A stretch of 64,000 bases of DNA from Desertifilum tharense IPPAS B-1220. Its GTDB lineage: Bacteria > Cyanobacteriota > Cyanobacteriia > Cyanobacteriales > Desertifilaceae. Below the pieces are notes generated by a model. It saw nothing but the letters and a program-made list of their open reading frames with translations, was not told where the DNA came from and made no database searches. Position 1 is the stretch's first letter, and every line of letters starts with the position of its first letter. The stretch covers positions 180,127-244,126 of the forward strand of contig NZ_MJGC01000041.1 in NCBI RefSeq assembly GCF_001746915.1, given 5' to 3'. The position numbers and the translations under genes were made by a program. This document shows positions 18,601 to 27,461 of this stretch, in pieces.

Positions 18601-20372
18601 TATTGCGCCCCTTCGCCGGGAAACAAAAAGGCAACTTTGCCCGGTGGTTTGCCTTGGCCGTAATAAATGCCGTTGCGGGTTTGGAAGCGTTGGGGCTGGC
18701 TATCGAGTTTGTCTAAGGCTAGCGCGAGTTTGACGGCCAGGTCTGCGGGGTCGCTGGCAATAATGGCGAGGCGATGGAAACCGCTGGGGGTTTGCGATAG
18801 TTGATAGCCCAGGGGGGTGAGGGTTGGGGGGGGAGAAGTTTGTAGATGAGAGAGGGTAGTTTTTAGACGTTCGATGAATTCGGCGCGTTCGTCACCGGAA
18901 AAAATCAGCAGTTCGTTCGGCGGTCGCAGTGCCAGGGGGCTGGCTGTCGGGGAAGGTTCGCGATATTCTTCTAAAACAGCATGGGCGTTAATTCCCCCAA
19001 ACCCAAAGGCGTTGACTCCGGCGCGGCGCGGGAGGTGGGGGTTGCCATGAACCCAAGGTCGGGCGCGTGTATTGATGTAGAAGGGCGTTTGTTCTAGCCC
19101 CAAAGCGGGGTTGACCTGTTCGCATAGGGTGGGGGGTAAAACTTTGTGGTACAGCGCCAGGGCGGTTTTAATCAGTCCGGCGACGCCCGCCGCCGGGATG
19201 CAATGCCCGATGCTAGATTTGACGGAACCGAGGGCAATGGGGGGCATTTGTCCCTGGCGCGGCCCAAAGAGTTGCGAGAGGGCTTGAATCTCAGTGCGAT
19301 CGCCTAAAGGGATGCTGGTACCATGTGCTTCAATCAGACCAATGCTGCCAGGGTCTACACCGCTGGTTTGGTAGGCGCGTTCTAAGGCTAAGACTTCTCC
19401 TTCTAAACGCGGGGCTAACAAGCCCAAAGCTTTGCCATCGCTGGCACTGCCAACCCCTTTGAGAACAGCATAGATGCGATCGCGATCGCGTTGGGCATCG
19501 GCTAGCCGTTTTAAGACTAAAATTCCTAAACCTTCCCCCAACAAGGTGCCATTCGCCGACGCATCAAAAGGTCGAATCTCGGAATGGGACAGCCCCCCCA
19601 GTTGGCAGAAAATCATATAAATCTGGGGAGGCGTGGAGGCGTGAATTCCTCCCGCCAATACCATGTCGCAGCGATGCGTTAATAACTCTTGCATCGCCAA
19701 TTTCACAGCAATTAATGAAGAGGCACAGGCTGCATCGATAATAAAGTTCGGCCCCATTAAGTCTAAACGATTGGCAATCCGTCCCGTTACGTTGTTGGGG
19801 ACTAAGCCGGGTAGCATTTCGGGACTAAACGGTGGTAGCGACTCTTTTAACCCCTGGCGTACAGAACTCAGCGTTTGCTTATCGAGGTGGGGACAAAGCT
19901 GTTGCAAAAGCTCTAGGGTCTGATCCACAATCATCCCATGCTGGAGCAGGGTGGTATAACCGCGATTGACATAAGTACCGCGTCCTAAAATGATTCCTGT
20001 CTTTTGTCGATTAAAGGGTTTTTGGTCGTAACCGGCATCTTGAAGGGCATCCCGCGCTAACTTTAAGGCTAAAAATTGGTCGGGTTCTCCCCCGTCAACC
20101 GCCGTGGGCATAATTCCAAATTCTAAGGGGTTGAATTGGGCCAAATCTCCCAGAAAGCCCCCTTTGCGCGTATAAATTCGGTTGTTTTCAGTTGAATTGG
20201 GGTCAAAGTAAGGATGCGCCCAACTATCGGGGGCTTCGGTGACTCCATCGACTTGATGCAGAATGTTATGCCAGTAAGCCTGTAAGTTCGCAGCTTTGGC
20301 GAATAATGCAGACATGCCCACAATGGCAATATCTGAAGGCGAACTGGAAAAACTGAGGTGAGAAACGTTCAT
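15666..20372 (-). CDS. PUFA-synthase-like megasynthase: KS-AT-DH-phosphopantetheinyl transferase
   Basis: This protein has 1,568 residues. A ketosynthase (1-440) has an intact triad: Cys ~216 in DAACASS, EAHGTS ~347, SIGHC ~390. An acyltransferase follows (FPGEGAQY ~590; GHSTGE, Ser ~679). A PfaB-like linker leads to a hot-dog dehydratase region (HHTLGG ~1044; LDPGLLDAAGQ ~1229) in which extra residues separate the His motif from the usual proline. The C-terminal 200 residues are a Sfp-type phosphopantetheinyl transferase (RKDWLLGRIAAK, GLDLERLD ~1462, WCAKEAAAKAAG ~1507). There is no ACP or KR, so it must work with the ACP of the large megasynthase, which its own PPTase probably primes. A GAGG precedes the ATG. 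The gene ends 13 bp before the SDR. Confidence 0.92.
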   Translation of the reverse strand: MNVSHLSFSSSPSDIAIVGMSALFAKAANLQAYWHNILHQVDGVTEAPDSWAHPYFDPNSTENNRIYTRKGGFLGDLAQFNPLEFGIMPTAVDGGEPDQFLALKLARDALQDAGYDQKPFNRQKTGIILGRGTYVNRGYTTLLQHGMIVDQTLELLQQLCPHLDKQTLSSVRQGLKESLPPFSPEMLPGLVPNNVTGRIANRLDLMGPNFIIDAACASSLIAVKLAMQELLTHRCDMVLAGGIHASTPPQIYMIFCQLGGLSHSEIRPFDASANGTLLGEGLGILVLKRLADAQRDRDRIYAVLKGVGSASDGKALGLLAPRLEGEVLALERAYQTSGVDPGSIGLIEAHGTSIPLGDRTEIQALSQLFGPRQGQMPPIALGSVKSSIGHCIPAAGVAGLIKTALALYHKVLPPTLCEQVNPALGLEQTPFYINTRARPWVHGNPHLPRRAGVNAFGFGGINAHAVLEEYREPSPTASPLALRPPNELLIFSGDERAEFIERLKTTLSHLQTSPPPTLTPLGYQLSQTPSGFHRLAIIASDPADLAVKLALALDKLDSQPQRFQTRNGIYYGQGKPPGKVAFLFPGEGAQYTNMLADLCLAFPQVREWFDFLDQTFWQERPYRPSQVIFPPPTSLTTAEELFADRQLFAMDIGSETVFTASMALYELLEQCQVPCDAMVGHSTGENTALFASGTAQIESRAQLGELMRYLNQLYQELETGDRIPKGALLAVGAISPDQMAQTLAAAEGRLHWAMDNCDNQLVLFGSETEIEAITPPLKAQGGICLRLPFDRAYHTPLFASVAEAFRTFYEALNIRPSKIPLYSCATAEIFPCEPAAIRALATQQWSSRVRFRETIETLYSRGFRIFVEVGPSSNLTAFTNDILRGKDALAVASNNRRRPGLEQLQHLLGRLFASGVNVNLDIWYRNADTQVSATPPAATPLSLNMPAMHLSETLVQNLQDKLHPPQELPSEPVAYSGQTAVVSAYFDLMQDFLKSQEQVFSQFSPHPATVCCAYPLLGEILSQDESYLECDRIFSLDPDCFLAHHTLGGQPSQWQPDLLALPVLPFTFSMEIIAEAAHYLLGGQYTVVSLHNLRGYRWLTLDEGNLHLCIRAQRQEPTPEGESVWVRLFQQQTVGPETGLLVFEGEVRLSPQALSPPPPQPFSLNAPKRPRLADADLYQTGMFHGPLLQGVKHLRQWSEEGIEADLQVLPVEEFFSEARVPQFQLDPGLLDAAGQLVGYWLTEQFGPDFNCFPFQVNAFYQYAAPLPAGSLVDCRGTIRFTSPQQIAADFELLDATGQVIARLEQWQDRYFAMPTAFSECRLHPQTAYLSEAWMQAETGLTLRRIPAFGDHFLDEAWAIWQRVLVHLMLTPTERETWYRFPPGKRRKDWLLGRIAAKDVIRQWAAEDWGVVLAPIDIEIGTTDLGKPFAEIPLLDTILPDLSIAHTQGEAIAILAADAESIGLDLERLDVRRDWSLLQGAFSESEQILLQSLSTAQQTTALLTFWCAKEAAAKAAGTGLMGVPRRWQAVSYSATENQMEIEFEGYKFIVQWWQTATHLLAVCQSPVRS

Positions 20373-20426
20373 CGGCGGTTAACCTCAATAAAACACTTGA
20401 ACGATGGGTCATAAAAGATTGGCAAC

Positions 20427-22943
20427 TTAGGGAAACCACGACCATACTTCAACCAAAACAAAGCGCAGTAAGGCACGGGAAAACGCCATAATGACGGGCA
20501 TGGTTCTACCTTGAATTTTGGCGTAGCCCGTCATCCCAGATTTCAAAATATTCTCGGAGTTTGGCAGTTCAACCACAACTTTAACCACTTGTCCGTAAGT
20601 CGTTGTCACGGCACTGGGTTCAATGGAAACCACTGAACCGGTTAGGGTTTGCTTGGGATAAGCTAAAAGCTTGACAAAAACTTGACCGTTGAGAGAAATT
20701 TCATCCACTTGAAACTCAGGGACTGAAACTTCTCCTCGGATGAAATCTCCGGATTCGGCAATGGCAAAGGTATCTCCTTTTTCTAAATAAGTTCCAATCT
20801 TTCGATCCAAGTAAGCAGTGGTCAATTGTCCCCTAAACGGCATAAAAAGCTGACTGCTTTGAATCTGCGTGCCTAAATAGCTCAGTTCTTGTTCTAAACG
20901 GCTAATATTTGCTCGCGTGACTTCAATTTCTTGGCGGGCAGCTTCAATATCTTTCGGATTTGTGCCGCTTAAAACTAAATTTAAATTAGCCTGCGCTTCA
21001 TTCAGTCTTTGACGGGCAGTACCAATGGCTTCTTCGGTTGTAATTTGATTGGCAAGGTCGATATCAGCTTGTCGCTGTTCATCTTCCCATTGTTGTTGAG
21101 AAACTACCCCCTCTTGCCATAATTCTCTAAATCTTGCTGCCCGCCTTGCACTGGCTTCGGCTTGAACTTTTTGCGTTTCTAATTGCTTGAGACTGACATT
21201 CAGTTGTTTTTGAGCCACTGCTAATTGTTCCTGCGCGACTTCTACAACTTCTGGTCGGGGTTCGGCGATCAATTTAGCTAAGTTTGCCTGTTGTTTAAGT
21301 AAGAGGGCTTGCTGACCTTTAATAGCTTCTTGGGTTGTGTTAAAGCTATTTTGAATATCGGCCGCTTCCATGACGGCAATTACGCTTCCCTTTTCTATCC
21401 AAGTTCCATCGCCTCCCCGAAATTTGACTTGACGAATATAACCTTCAATTTCGGCTTGAATTTCTTGTTTTTGCGGCGCGATCAGTTGAATTTCTCCGCC
21501 GGTGTGGTATTGGTAAGGCAGAAACAGAAGGGCAATGCATCCAGCGATTAAAAATAGGATTAAAAATGATTTGAGGGGGCGAATCCATCGAGTTTTGGGT
21601 TGCGCTAAATATTGGGGTTCTTGCCGAAAGGGAATATAAGTCGTTTGTGGCGAGGGTGAAGGGGGACGAAGTTCGCGAACGGAAGGGGTAGTGGCGAGGA
21701 TTTCTTCGGCGGTGAAGTTCTGTTCGCTAGCGGGTTGTGGCTTGACGCCGAACTTAGCAGTCATCCACACGCACCAAAGGCAAAATAAGGGTAAAATGCT
21801 GAGGAATAAAATAACGCCGCTGCCCCTAAAGTTACGTTGTAGCGAAGCCGCCAGCAAGGTGGCAGAATAGCCGAAAAACACAGTCCAAAATAAAACTGCG
21901 ATCGCCGCATACACGACTAAACCAATTCTGCCTTTTAAGGTGAGCAATGGGGGCAATCTTCGCCGATTGAGCATCATTCCCCAGATCCGAAATGCCCGCT
22001 GAAGCGAAGTGGCAGGAAGATAAAAAAAGTTAATCATCCAGCCATAACCATCGGATGGCCAAAAGGGGTTTCCAACAATTAACAAGCTGGTAAATGCTGC
22101 ATGGGCAAGGGTAAGGGAACTTGCGGCTAATTGGGTTCCAGTTCCGCGCGTTGCGTGCCAAATTAATATCCCGCTAGCAATCAGAAAGAGGCGATAGATT
22201 AAGGGGGTACCAAAGATCCACACTTGTTTGTGGCGTTGCAGTTTCCAAAACTCAGCTTTGTTAATATAAAAGAAGGGCAAAAAGCCAAATCCTAATGTAA
22301 TTCCAAATTCTTGGACGGTGGCTCCTTGATAATAGCCAACGGTTCCTTGAAGCAATTTTGTGGTAAAATTGAGAATGAGTAGATTTTTGATAAATTGAAG
22401 AATAAAGGGCTTAGGCTCTAATAATAAGACGGTATCTTGCCACAGCAACAAGCGATTGCTCCAGAGGGTAAAGAGCGCGATCGCCAGAAGCGGAAATAGC
22501 ACCCAAACTCCGACTTTTAGGGCATAATTCCAAGGTCTAAAAAGCCGAGAAGAGAGGGTGAATAAGCGGGCAGGATTAAATAAAGACCAATTTAACTCAA
22601 ACGAGCGATCGGGAGGCGGCGACTGAACTTGAGATGCTGATAAGTTCGGGCCGTGCTGGTCTAAGGTTTCTACCAACCCTAAACTCGAAATTTGCCTCAC
22701 AAATTGTTGAAAATCCTCTGGGGATAGTGCGGTTGAAAATCGGGCTTGAAAGTCCTCAATAATTTGCGTGGGTGACGTTATCCCATCGACCGCACAACAG
22801 AGAAAATACTCCTCTTCGCCGAATTCAAATGTTTCTCCTGAAGCCGGATTTTTGATTAAATAGCGTTTTGTGGTTTTTCCCTTTTCCGAAATTGGGATAA
22901 TGACCAAATCTTGACGAAAACGAGCTTGTAATTGCGGGTTCAT
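20427..22943 (-). CDS. PqqD-like / M50-like membrane / HlyD-type fusion protein
   Basis: This protein has 838 residues. Residues 10-100 resemble PqqD-like peptide-binding folds (YLIKNPASGETFEFGEEEYFLC, where DG-T-x-QI follows). Residues 145-430 carry many membrane segments with M50/site-2-protease family landmarks (VQEFGITLGFGFLPFFYINKAE, PSDGYGW). Where HExxH is expected (about 190) the sequence is NFTTK, so proteolysis is improbable. Residues 470-820 form an HlyD/RND-type adaptor: lipoyl halves around IEGYIRQVKFRGGDGTWIEKG, a long coiled-coil hairpin and a beta-barrel. Such fusions occur beside natural-product loci and are thought to serve export. Its product may help move the lipid across the envelope; no ABC partner is encoded nearby. 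It is the first gene of the minus-strand arm. Confidence 0.8.
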   Translation of the reverse strand: MNPQLQARFRQDLVIIPISEKGKTTKRYLIKNPASGETFEFGEEEYFLCCAVDGITSPTQIIEDFQARFSTALSPEDFQQFVRQISSLGLVETLDQHGPNLSASQVQSPPPDRSFELNWSLFNPARLFTLSSRLFRPWNYALKVGVWVLFPLLAIALFTLWSNRLLLWQDTVLLLEPKPFILQFIKNLLILNFTTKLLQGTVGYYQGATVQEFGITLGFGFLPFFYINKAEFWKLQRHKQVWIFGTPLIYRLFLIASGILIWHATRGTGTQLAASSLTLAHAAFTSLLIVGNPFWPSDGYGWMINFFYLPATSLQRAFRIWGMMLNRRRLPPLLTLKGRIGLVVYAAIAVLFWTVFFGYSATLLAASLQRNFRGSGVILFLSILPLFCLWCVWMTAKFGVKPQPASEQNFTAEEILATTPSVRELRPPSPSPQTTYIPFRQEPQYLAQPKTRWIRPLKSFLILFLIAGCIALLFLPYQYHTGGEIQLIAPQKQEIQAEIEGYIRQVKFRGGDGTWIEKGSVIAVMEAADIQNSFNTTQEAIKGQQALLLKQQANLAKLIAEPRPEVVEVAQEQLAVAQKQLNVSLKQLETQKVQAEASARRAARFRELWQEGVVSQQQWEDEQRQADIDLANQITTEEAIGTARQRLNEAQANLNLVLSGTNPKDIEAARQEIEVTRANISRLEQELSYLGTQIQSSQLFMPFRGQLTTAYLDRKIGTYLEKGDTFAIAESGDFIRGEVSVPEFQVDEISLNGQVFVKLLAYPKQTLTGSVVSIEPSAVTTTYGQVVKVVVELPNSENILKSGMTGYAKIQGRTMPVIMAFSRALLRFVLVEVWSWFP

Positions 22944-23102
22944 GGCTCTGAAAACTTAATGTTTTGCAAAGAATCAATCGCCGAATGATGAAGGATTGCA
23001 AAATTGGGGGGTGGACAACTTAAGCACTACCCAAAAATCGAATTAAAGCTGTTATAACAGACTCTATTAGGCAAGCACTATCTCGGTGAAGGATGCCCTG
23101 AA
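22944..23102. promoter_or_regulatory. Divergent promoter region with inverted repeat
   Basis: These 159 bp separate the two arms of the cluster, so both arms must start here. An exact 8-bp inverted repeat, TTTTGCAA at 22962-22969 and TTGCAAAA at 22996-23003, has centres 34 bp apart; adjacent GAATC and GATT extend the symmetry imperfectly. This is a plausible operator that would let one regulator control both arms. No regulator gene is encoded in the cluster itself. Confidence 0.5.
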
Positions 23103-24815
23103 ATGAAGATTGTGAAAATTGCCGCGATCGCCCTATTATCAACTCTGATTGCCTTAGCCTGCGGGCCGGTCGAATCGCAACTGCAAACAGAACCCGGAAT
23201 AGCACAGCAGCAGACTATGGAAAATCCCACCGTTCCCGGCATGTGGGGAACCACCTCAACCAGCGACCCCACTTCTATCCAATGGCCTCCGCATTGGTAT
23301 GGCGTGCGAGATTTACGCGCCCAATGGTGGAAAATTCTAGCCGACAGTCCCGACACCTGGCAGTTTGAAAACCATGCCAAAGGCGAACCCCCAGGAAACA
23401 CCTACTTTCTGTGGCGCTACCACAAACCCGTCCCCTCCGGTACCAAAATCTTAATCGAAGGCGACTTTCCCCACGCCCGCATGATGAACTTTCAAGTTTG
23501 CGCCCCTTGGAGTCCCGAACTGCCCTCCATCGGCGACGGAACCGGAATTCCCGAAATCGCTCTCCTCGATGAAGATATCGTACCCGATCCAGGCCATACC
23601 AATCCCTTTTTACCTGGAGCCGACCGCAATGCCAGCAAACGCCACTACCATATTACCTTTGAACTGCGCGATGGCAATCCCGTGGCGTTGAATGGAGCAG
23701 CAGCCATTCCCCCCTATCGCGCCCCCGGCAATCTGCGTTACGGCTGCACCCAAAGCGGCAAAAACGGCGACCGAGGCCCATTCATCTGGATGCGGATCTT
23801 TTTACCCGACCATTACGAACCCTACGGTCAAGTTGCCACGCCCGTCATCCGCATTCAGTTTCCCGGTCAAGAACCCCAACTCGCCCCCATTACCCGCGAG
23901 GTGGAACTCAACATGACCCAAGTCCCTCAACGGTATTCTATCCGAGAAAACCCCGCGATAGAAGAGGGGCGATCGCGCAAAGAGCAAGAATCCTTAGACG
24001 CCCTCAAACAATGGGCCCGCGCCAGCCTCGCCCAAGCCGGGAAACCCGGAGATTTTGTCCCCAAAGTCGCCCAAGTCTTTACCCATAGCGACGGAACGCT
24101 CAAACTGATTAAATCCTTTGGCACCCCCCTGTTCATCGGTTGGTTAAGAAACGCTGACGATCCCGACCACTGTCGCACCACCCTTTTGCAAGCCTATCGC
24201 CATCTCTATGGCATGAGTCCAAAACTGCCACCCCCCGCCAACGACGAACACACCAGCGGTCATAACGTCCACATCACCTACTTGTATAGCGCCGCCACCC
24301 TCAAACCCGGACGCGTCCTTGTCTTTCGCGGCAAAGCCCCCAAAACCCCGCGCACCTTAGCCGGAAACCCAATTATGGAATCCTCCGAACAACTGCGCTA
24401 TTGGGGCATTACCTTGCAAACCGGATCGCCCATTAAACTCATTCCCGTGATTGACATCATCGATGAAAATATCGTCATTGATGCCCAAGGCAACTACACC
24501 ATCGCGATCGGAGCCGAGAGCGATCGCCCCGCCAACGCTTACCCTGAAAATGGGATCGCTTGGTTCCCTTGGCCGGTTGGCGACTCCCTCGCCGTCAATG
24601 TCCGCGTCATGTCCACCAGCGCCCAAACCTGGCAACACGCCCCACAACAGATTACCTGGGAAGATAGCGACTATTGCGACCTGAATAAATTTCCCTACGC
24701 CGTCAAACACCGCATGGGCGAGTACACCTTTGAAGGACGCTATCTGCTCAAAGAGCAAGTCGAACGCTGGACTCAGGTTGGTTCGCCCCCTTATCAATTA
24801 CCCGCCCAATGGTAA
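23103..24815 (+). CDS. Uncharacterised lipoprotein with an internally repeated module
   Basis: This protein has 570 residues. The N-terminus MKIVKIAAIALLSTLIALAC ends in a lipobox with Cys20, so the product is probably lipid-anchored outside the cytoplasm. Two related modules can be seen. Near residue 105, YHKPVPSGTKILIEGDFPHARMM is a PxGxxLxxxGxxP element followed by a short strand. Near 405, LKPGRVLVFRGKAPKTPRT is followed by LRYWGITLQTG and then NYTIAIGAESDRPANAYPENG. The family occurs in several bacteria without a known function, as far as I recall. It is the first gene of the plus-strand arm, 294 bp ahead of the P450, and could bind or handle the product outside the cytoplasm. A GAAGGA lies before the ATG. 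Confidence 0.7.
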   Translation: MKIVKIAAIALLSTLIALACGPVESQLQTEPGIAQQQTMENPTVPGMWGTTSTSDPTSIQWPPHWYGVRDLRAQWWKILADSPDTWQFENHAKGEPPGNTYFLWRYHKPVPSGTKILIEGDFPHARMMNFQVCAPWSPELPSIGDGTGIPEIALLDEDIVPDPGHTNPFLPGADRNASKRHYHITFELRDGNPVALNGAAAIPPYRAPGNLRYGCTQSGKNGDRGPFIWMRIFLPDHYEPYGQVATPVIRIQFPGQEPQLAPITREVELNMTQVPQRYSIRENPAIEEGRSRKEQESLDALKQWARASLAQAGKPGDFVPKVAQVFTHSDGTLKLIKSFGTPLFIGWLRNADDPDHCRTTLLQAYRHLYGMSPKLPPPANDEHTSGHNVHITYLYSAATLKPGRVLVFRGKAPKTPRTLAGNPIMESSEQLRYWGITLQTGSPIKLIPVIDIIDENIVIDAQGNYTIAIGAESDRPANAYPENGIAWFPWPVGDSLAVNVRVMSTSAQTWQHAPQQITWEDSDYCDLNKFPYAVKHRMGEYTFEGRYLLKEQVERWTQVGSPPYQLPAQW

Positions 24816-25109
24816 ACCCACCCCTCAGCACTTAACAAATTGTCAAGAACTATCCCCTTGACTAAACTCTGGCTTGCGTTCATCTTAGAAATAAAGTTGG
24901 GCCCTTCTATCTCCCAACCCAACTATTAGCGCCATCCTGAATTGCTGTCCCAGGTCAAACGCTAACTCAGATTTAGAAATTCCCGAAACCGAGCGAACGA
25001 ATTGAGTCGTACAATCCCCTTTCATCTGACAATGGGCAGTCAGAGATGAACGGTTGCTTGGACTATTAATACACGCACCCTTATCCCCATCATGCCTTGG
25101 AGGGCAAGG

Positions 25110-26501
25110 ATGTTAAGCATACCGCAAACGAGCGATTTGCAGTTGCCGAATTTGCCACCCGGCACGTTTGGCACCCCGATAATTGGTGAAATTCGCGAAT
25201 TTGCCGCCGATCCGATTGCTTATATGTGGGATCGTTACCGTCGCTATGGCCCCATCTTTAAAACTCACCTTGGGGGTCCCCTAGTCTTTGTCATTGGCCC
25301 AGAAGCCAATAAATTTGTGCTGCACGACCGCCCCGACTGCTTTAGCTTTAGCCAAGGGGTGGCCCCATACGTGCGAATTATGTTCGGAGACGAACCCTAT
25401 TCCCTCAAAGACGGCGAACCCTGGCGACGCTTGCGCCAACTCACCTCCCCCGCCTTTAGTCCAGAAACCCTTGCCTTCACTTTAAACACCATCCGGGTAG
25501 CGGGCGAACAGCGCTTGCAAGAGTGGGCAGAACAACCCACCGTCACCTGCTTTCCAGCCATTAAAGCCTTACTGTTTGAAACCATTTGGGTGTGGTTAAC
25601 CGGGCAAGCAGAGGACGCCGACCGCAAACAATTGTTACACAACCTGTATGAAGCCTTTGTCGCCGTTCCCGAAGTCCGCTCTGGCAACCTGGGGGCCGCC
25701 AGAGACAGTTCGGTCAAGCGTCTGAGACGGGCTAAACTTGAAGCGGGCGTGCAATTGCAACGACAAATTAACGACCTGATTGCCACCCGCCGCAACCATC
25801 TCGGTCAAGATGTTTTAAGCCAGTGGATTCAGGTGCGAGATAAAACCGGAGAAGGTCTAAGCGATAAAGAAATTGCCGCCCATACCCTCCTGTTTACCGT
25901 TGCCGGATCGGATGCAACGGCGGCAACCTTAACCTGGTTTCTGTATGCCCTCAACCGTCACCCAACGGTGAAAGCCAAAGCCCAAGCCGAGATTGATGCC
26001 GTCATTGGCAATCAGCCTTTTACTTGGGAACACCACAGCAAACTCCCTTATTTAAGTTCCGTGTTTAAAGAGGTAGAACGCGTCCATTCGCCCGCCTTTG
26101 GAGGAACGCGCAAAATTGTGAAATCCTTTGAATTTAACGGCTATACGGTGCCAGCGGGTTGGAGTTTGCGGATGTGTACCTTTGTCAGCCATCACCTGCC
26201 GGAGGTGTTTGAACATCCAGAACGGTTTGACCCCGAACGGTTTGCCCCCCCGCGCGAGGAAGATAAACGGACGCAATTTAGCCTGATTGGATTTGGGGGC
26301 GGACAGCGAATTTGTGCGGGTAAGCCTTACGCCATGTTGTTTTTAATGGCACTGGCGGTGAATATCCTCCGGGACTACAACTGGACGGTGCTAGAGGGGC
26401 AAGATGTATCGCCGATGCTGCACAACCGCGCCACGTTTATTCCGCAAAGCAAGCTGAAGGTCATGTTTTTCCCGCGCGTCAAAACCCAGACCGTTGCTTG
26501 A
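25110..26501 (+). CDS. Cytochrome P450 (CYP120-like)
   Basis: This protein has 463 residues from the ATG at 25110, chosen because GGAGG at 25099-25103 lies six bases before it; an in-frame ATG at 25092 would lie upstream of that site. All P450 landmarks are present: I-helix VAGSDATAAT near 266, K-helix EVER near 321, the DPERF region, and the heme loop FGGGQRICAG with the thiolate Cys at about 402. The proline-rich LPPGTFGTPIIGE start and overall pattern resemble bacterial CYP120, which hydroxylates retinoids, but the substrate here is unknown. It is followed closely by a methyltransferase gene (33 bp), so hydroxylation then O-methylation of the cluster product is a reasonable inference. A redox partner is not encoded nearby. 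Confidence 0.92.
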   Translation: MLSIPQTSDLQLPNLPPGTFGTPIIGEIREFAADPIAYMWDRYRRYGPIFKTHLGGPLVFVIGPEANKFVLHDRPDCFSFSQGVAPYVRIMFGDEPYSLKDGEPWRRLRQLTSPAFSPETLAFTLNTIRVAGEQRLQEWAEQPTVTCFPAIKALLFETIWVWLTGQAEDADRKQLLHNLYEAFVAVPEVRSGNLGAARDSSVKRLRRAKLEAGVQLQRQINDLIATRRNHLGQDVLSQWIQVRDKTGEGLSDKEIAAHTLLFTVAGSDATAATLTWFLYALNRHPTVKAKAQAEIDAVIGNQPFTWEHHSKLPYLSSVFKEVERVHSPAFGGTRKIVKSFEFNGYTVPAGWSLRMCTFVSHHLPEVFEHPERFDPERFAPPREEDKRTQFSLIGFGGGQRICAGKPYAMLFLMALAVNILRDYNWTVLEGQDVSPMLHNRATFIPQSKLKVMFFPRVKTQTVA

Positions 26502-26534
26502 ACGCTTGCAGGTTTTTAGAAACTGAGGATTGCA

Positions 26535-27455
26535 ATGAGTTATTCCCCCTCCCTGGCGTTCGATGAAATCGATATTGATACCTCCTATGAGCCGTTTTCC
26601 CGCGAACCCGAATATATTGAGGCCAATCGTTTATTGATTGAAGAGTTGCCCCTCCAATCAGTGCAAGGCGTTCTTGACTTGGCCTGCGGTACGGGAACGA
26701 TGACGGAACTGTTGCTGAAGCGCTGTCTGGCGGAGAACCGTGGGGAACTCCCGCAAGTGGTGGGCATAGATCTCTCTAGGGAGTCGCTATTGTGGGGTCA
26801 AGCCGATTTAGCGGAGATGGGTTTTTTTCAACCCTTAACCCCCGATCAAAGCGGTACCGTTATTTTGGTGGAGGGAACGGCGGATTGTTTGCCGATTGCA
26901 ACCCACAGCATTGATTTAGCGATGATGGGCAATGCCATTCATATGGTCGCCAATCGGGAAGCACTCTTTGGCGAAATTGCTCGCGTTTTGCGACCGGGGG
27001 GCTATTTTGCCTTTAATACCTCCTTTTACGCCGGGACTTACGTTCCGGGGACCGAACCCATTTATCTGCGTTGGGTGCAAGAAGCGATCGCCTATTTGCA
27101 ACGTCGCAACGCCGAACTCAAAGCGGCGGGACTTCCCGGTATCGCGCGCCAGCGCGGTCAAGGGGCCCCGGCTTTTTCCACCCATTGGCTATCAATCCTG
27201 GAGTATACCCAAGAGATGGCCGCCCACAACCTCAATGTGCAATGGCAAAACGAGCGGACGGTGATGCTGACGCAGCGCAGCTTTGAAACGATTGGTTCCT
27301 ATGCGGGTTTGGGGAAAGTGCTGTTGAGTGGCTATCCCGTGAAGCTGGCGTGCGAAGCCCTATTTTATGCGGCTGCGCCCACCCTAGCGGCTGAGGGGCT
27401 AACGGAAGTCCCGCGTTACTGGCTGGAAATGGTGGCTCAAAAATCGGGGGACTAG
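26535..27455 (+). CDS. SAM-dependent methyltransferase
   Basis: This is a 306-residue class I methyltransferase. Motif I is VLDLACGTGTMTELLL near 44, the acidic loop VVGIDLSRESL near 77, motif II-like SIDLAMMGNAIHM near 129, and VLRPGGYFAFNTS near 153. The C-terminal half (residues 165-306) is more variable and probably builds the substrate pocket. GAGG lies seven bases before the ATG. The gene sits between the P450 and the first SDR, with 33 and 6 bp gaps, so it belongs to one operon. The second methyltransferase of the cluster is at the far left. O- or C-methylation cannot be decided from sequence. Confidence 0.87.
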   Translation: MSYSPSLAFDEIDIDTSYEPFSREPEYIEANRLLIEELPLQSVQGVLDLACGTGTMTELLLKRCLAENRGELPQVVGIDLSRESLLWGQADLAEMGFFQPLTPDQSGTVILVEGTADCLPIATHSIDLAMMGNAIHMVANREALFGEIARVLRPGGYFAFNTSFYAGTYVPGTEPIYLRWVQEAIAYLQRRNAELKAAGLPGIARQRGQGAPAFSTHWLSILEYTQEMAAHNLNVQWQNERTVMLTQRSFETIGSYAGLGKVLLSGYPVKLACEALFYAAAPTLAAEGLTEVPRYWLEMVAQKSGD

Positions 27456-27461
27456 TCGGCA

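Noticed and set aside
5419..20372. Heterocyst glycolipid synthase (hgl-type) cluster
   Set aside because: PUFA-synthase-like KS and ACP features invite the comparison, but the FMN domains, PPTase fusion, P450 and CoA-transferase do not fit that pathway as I know it.
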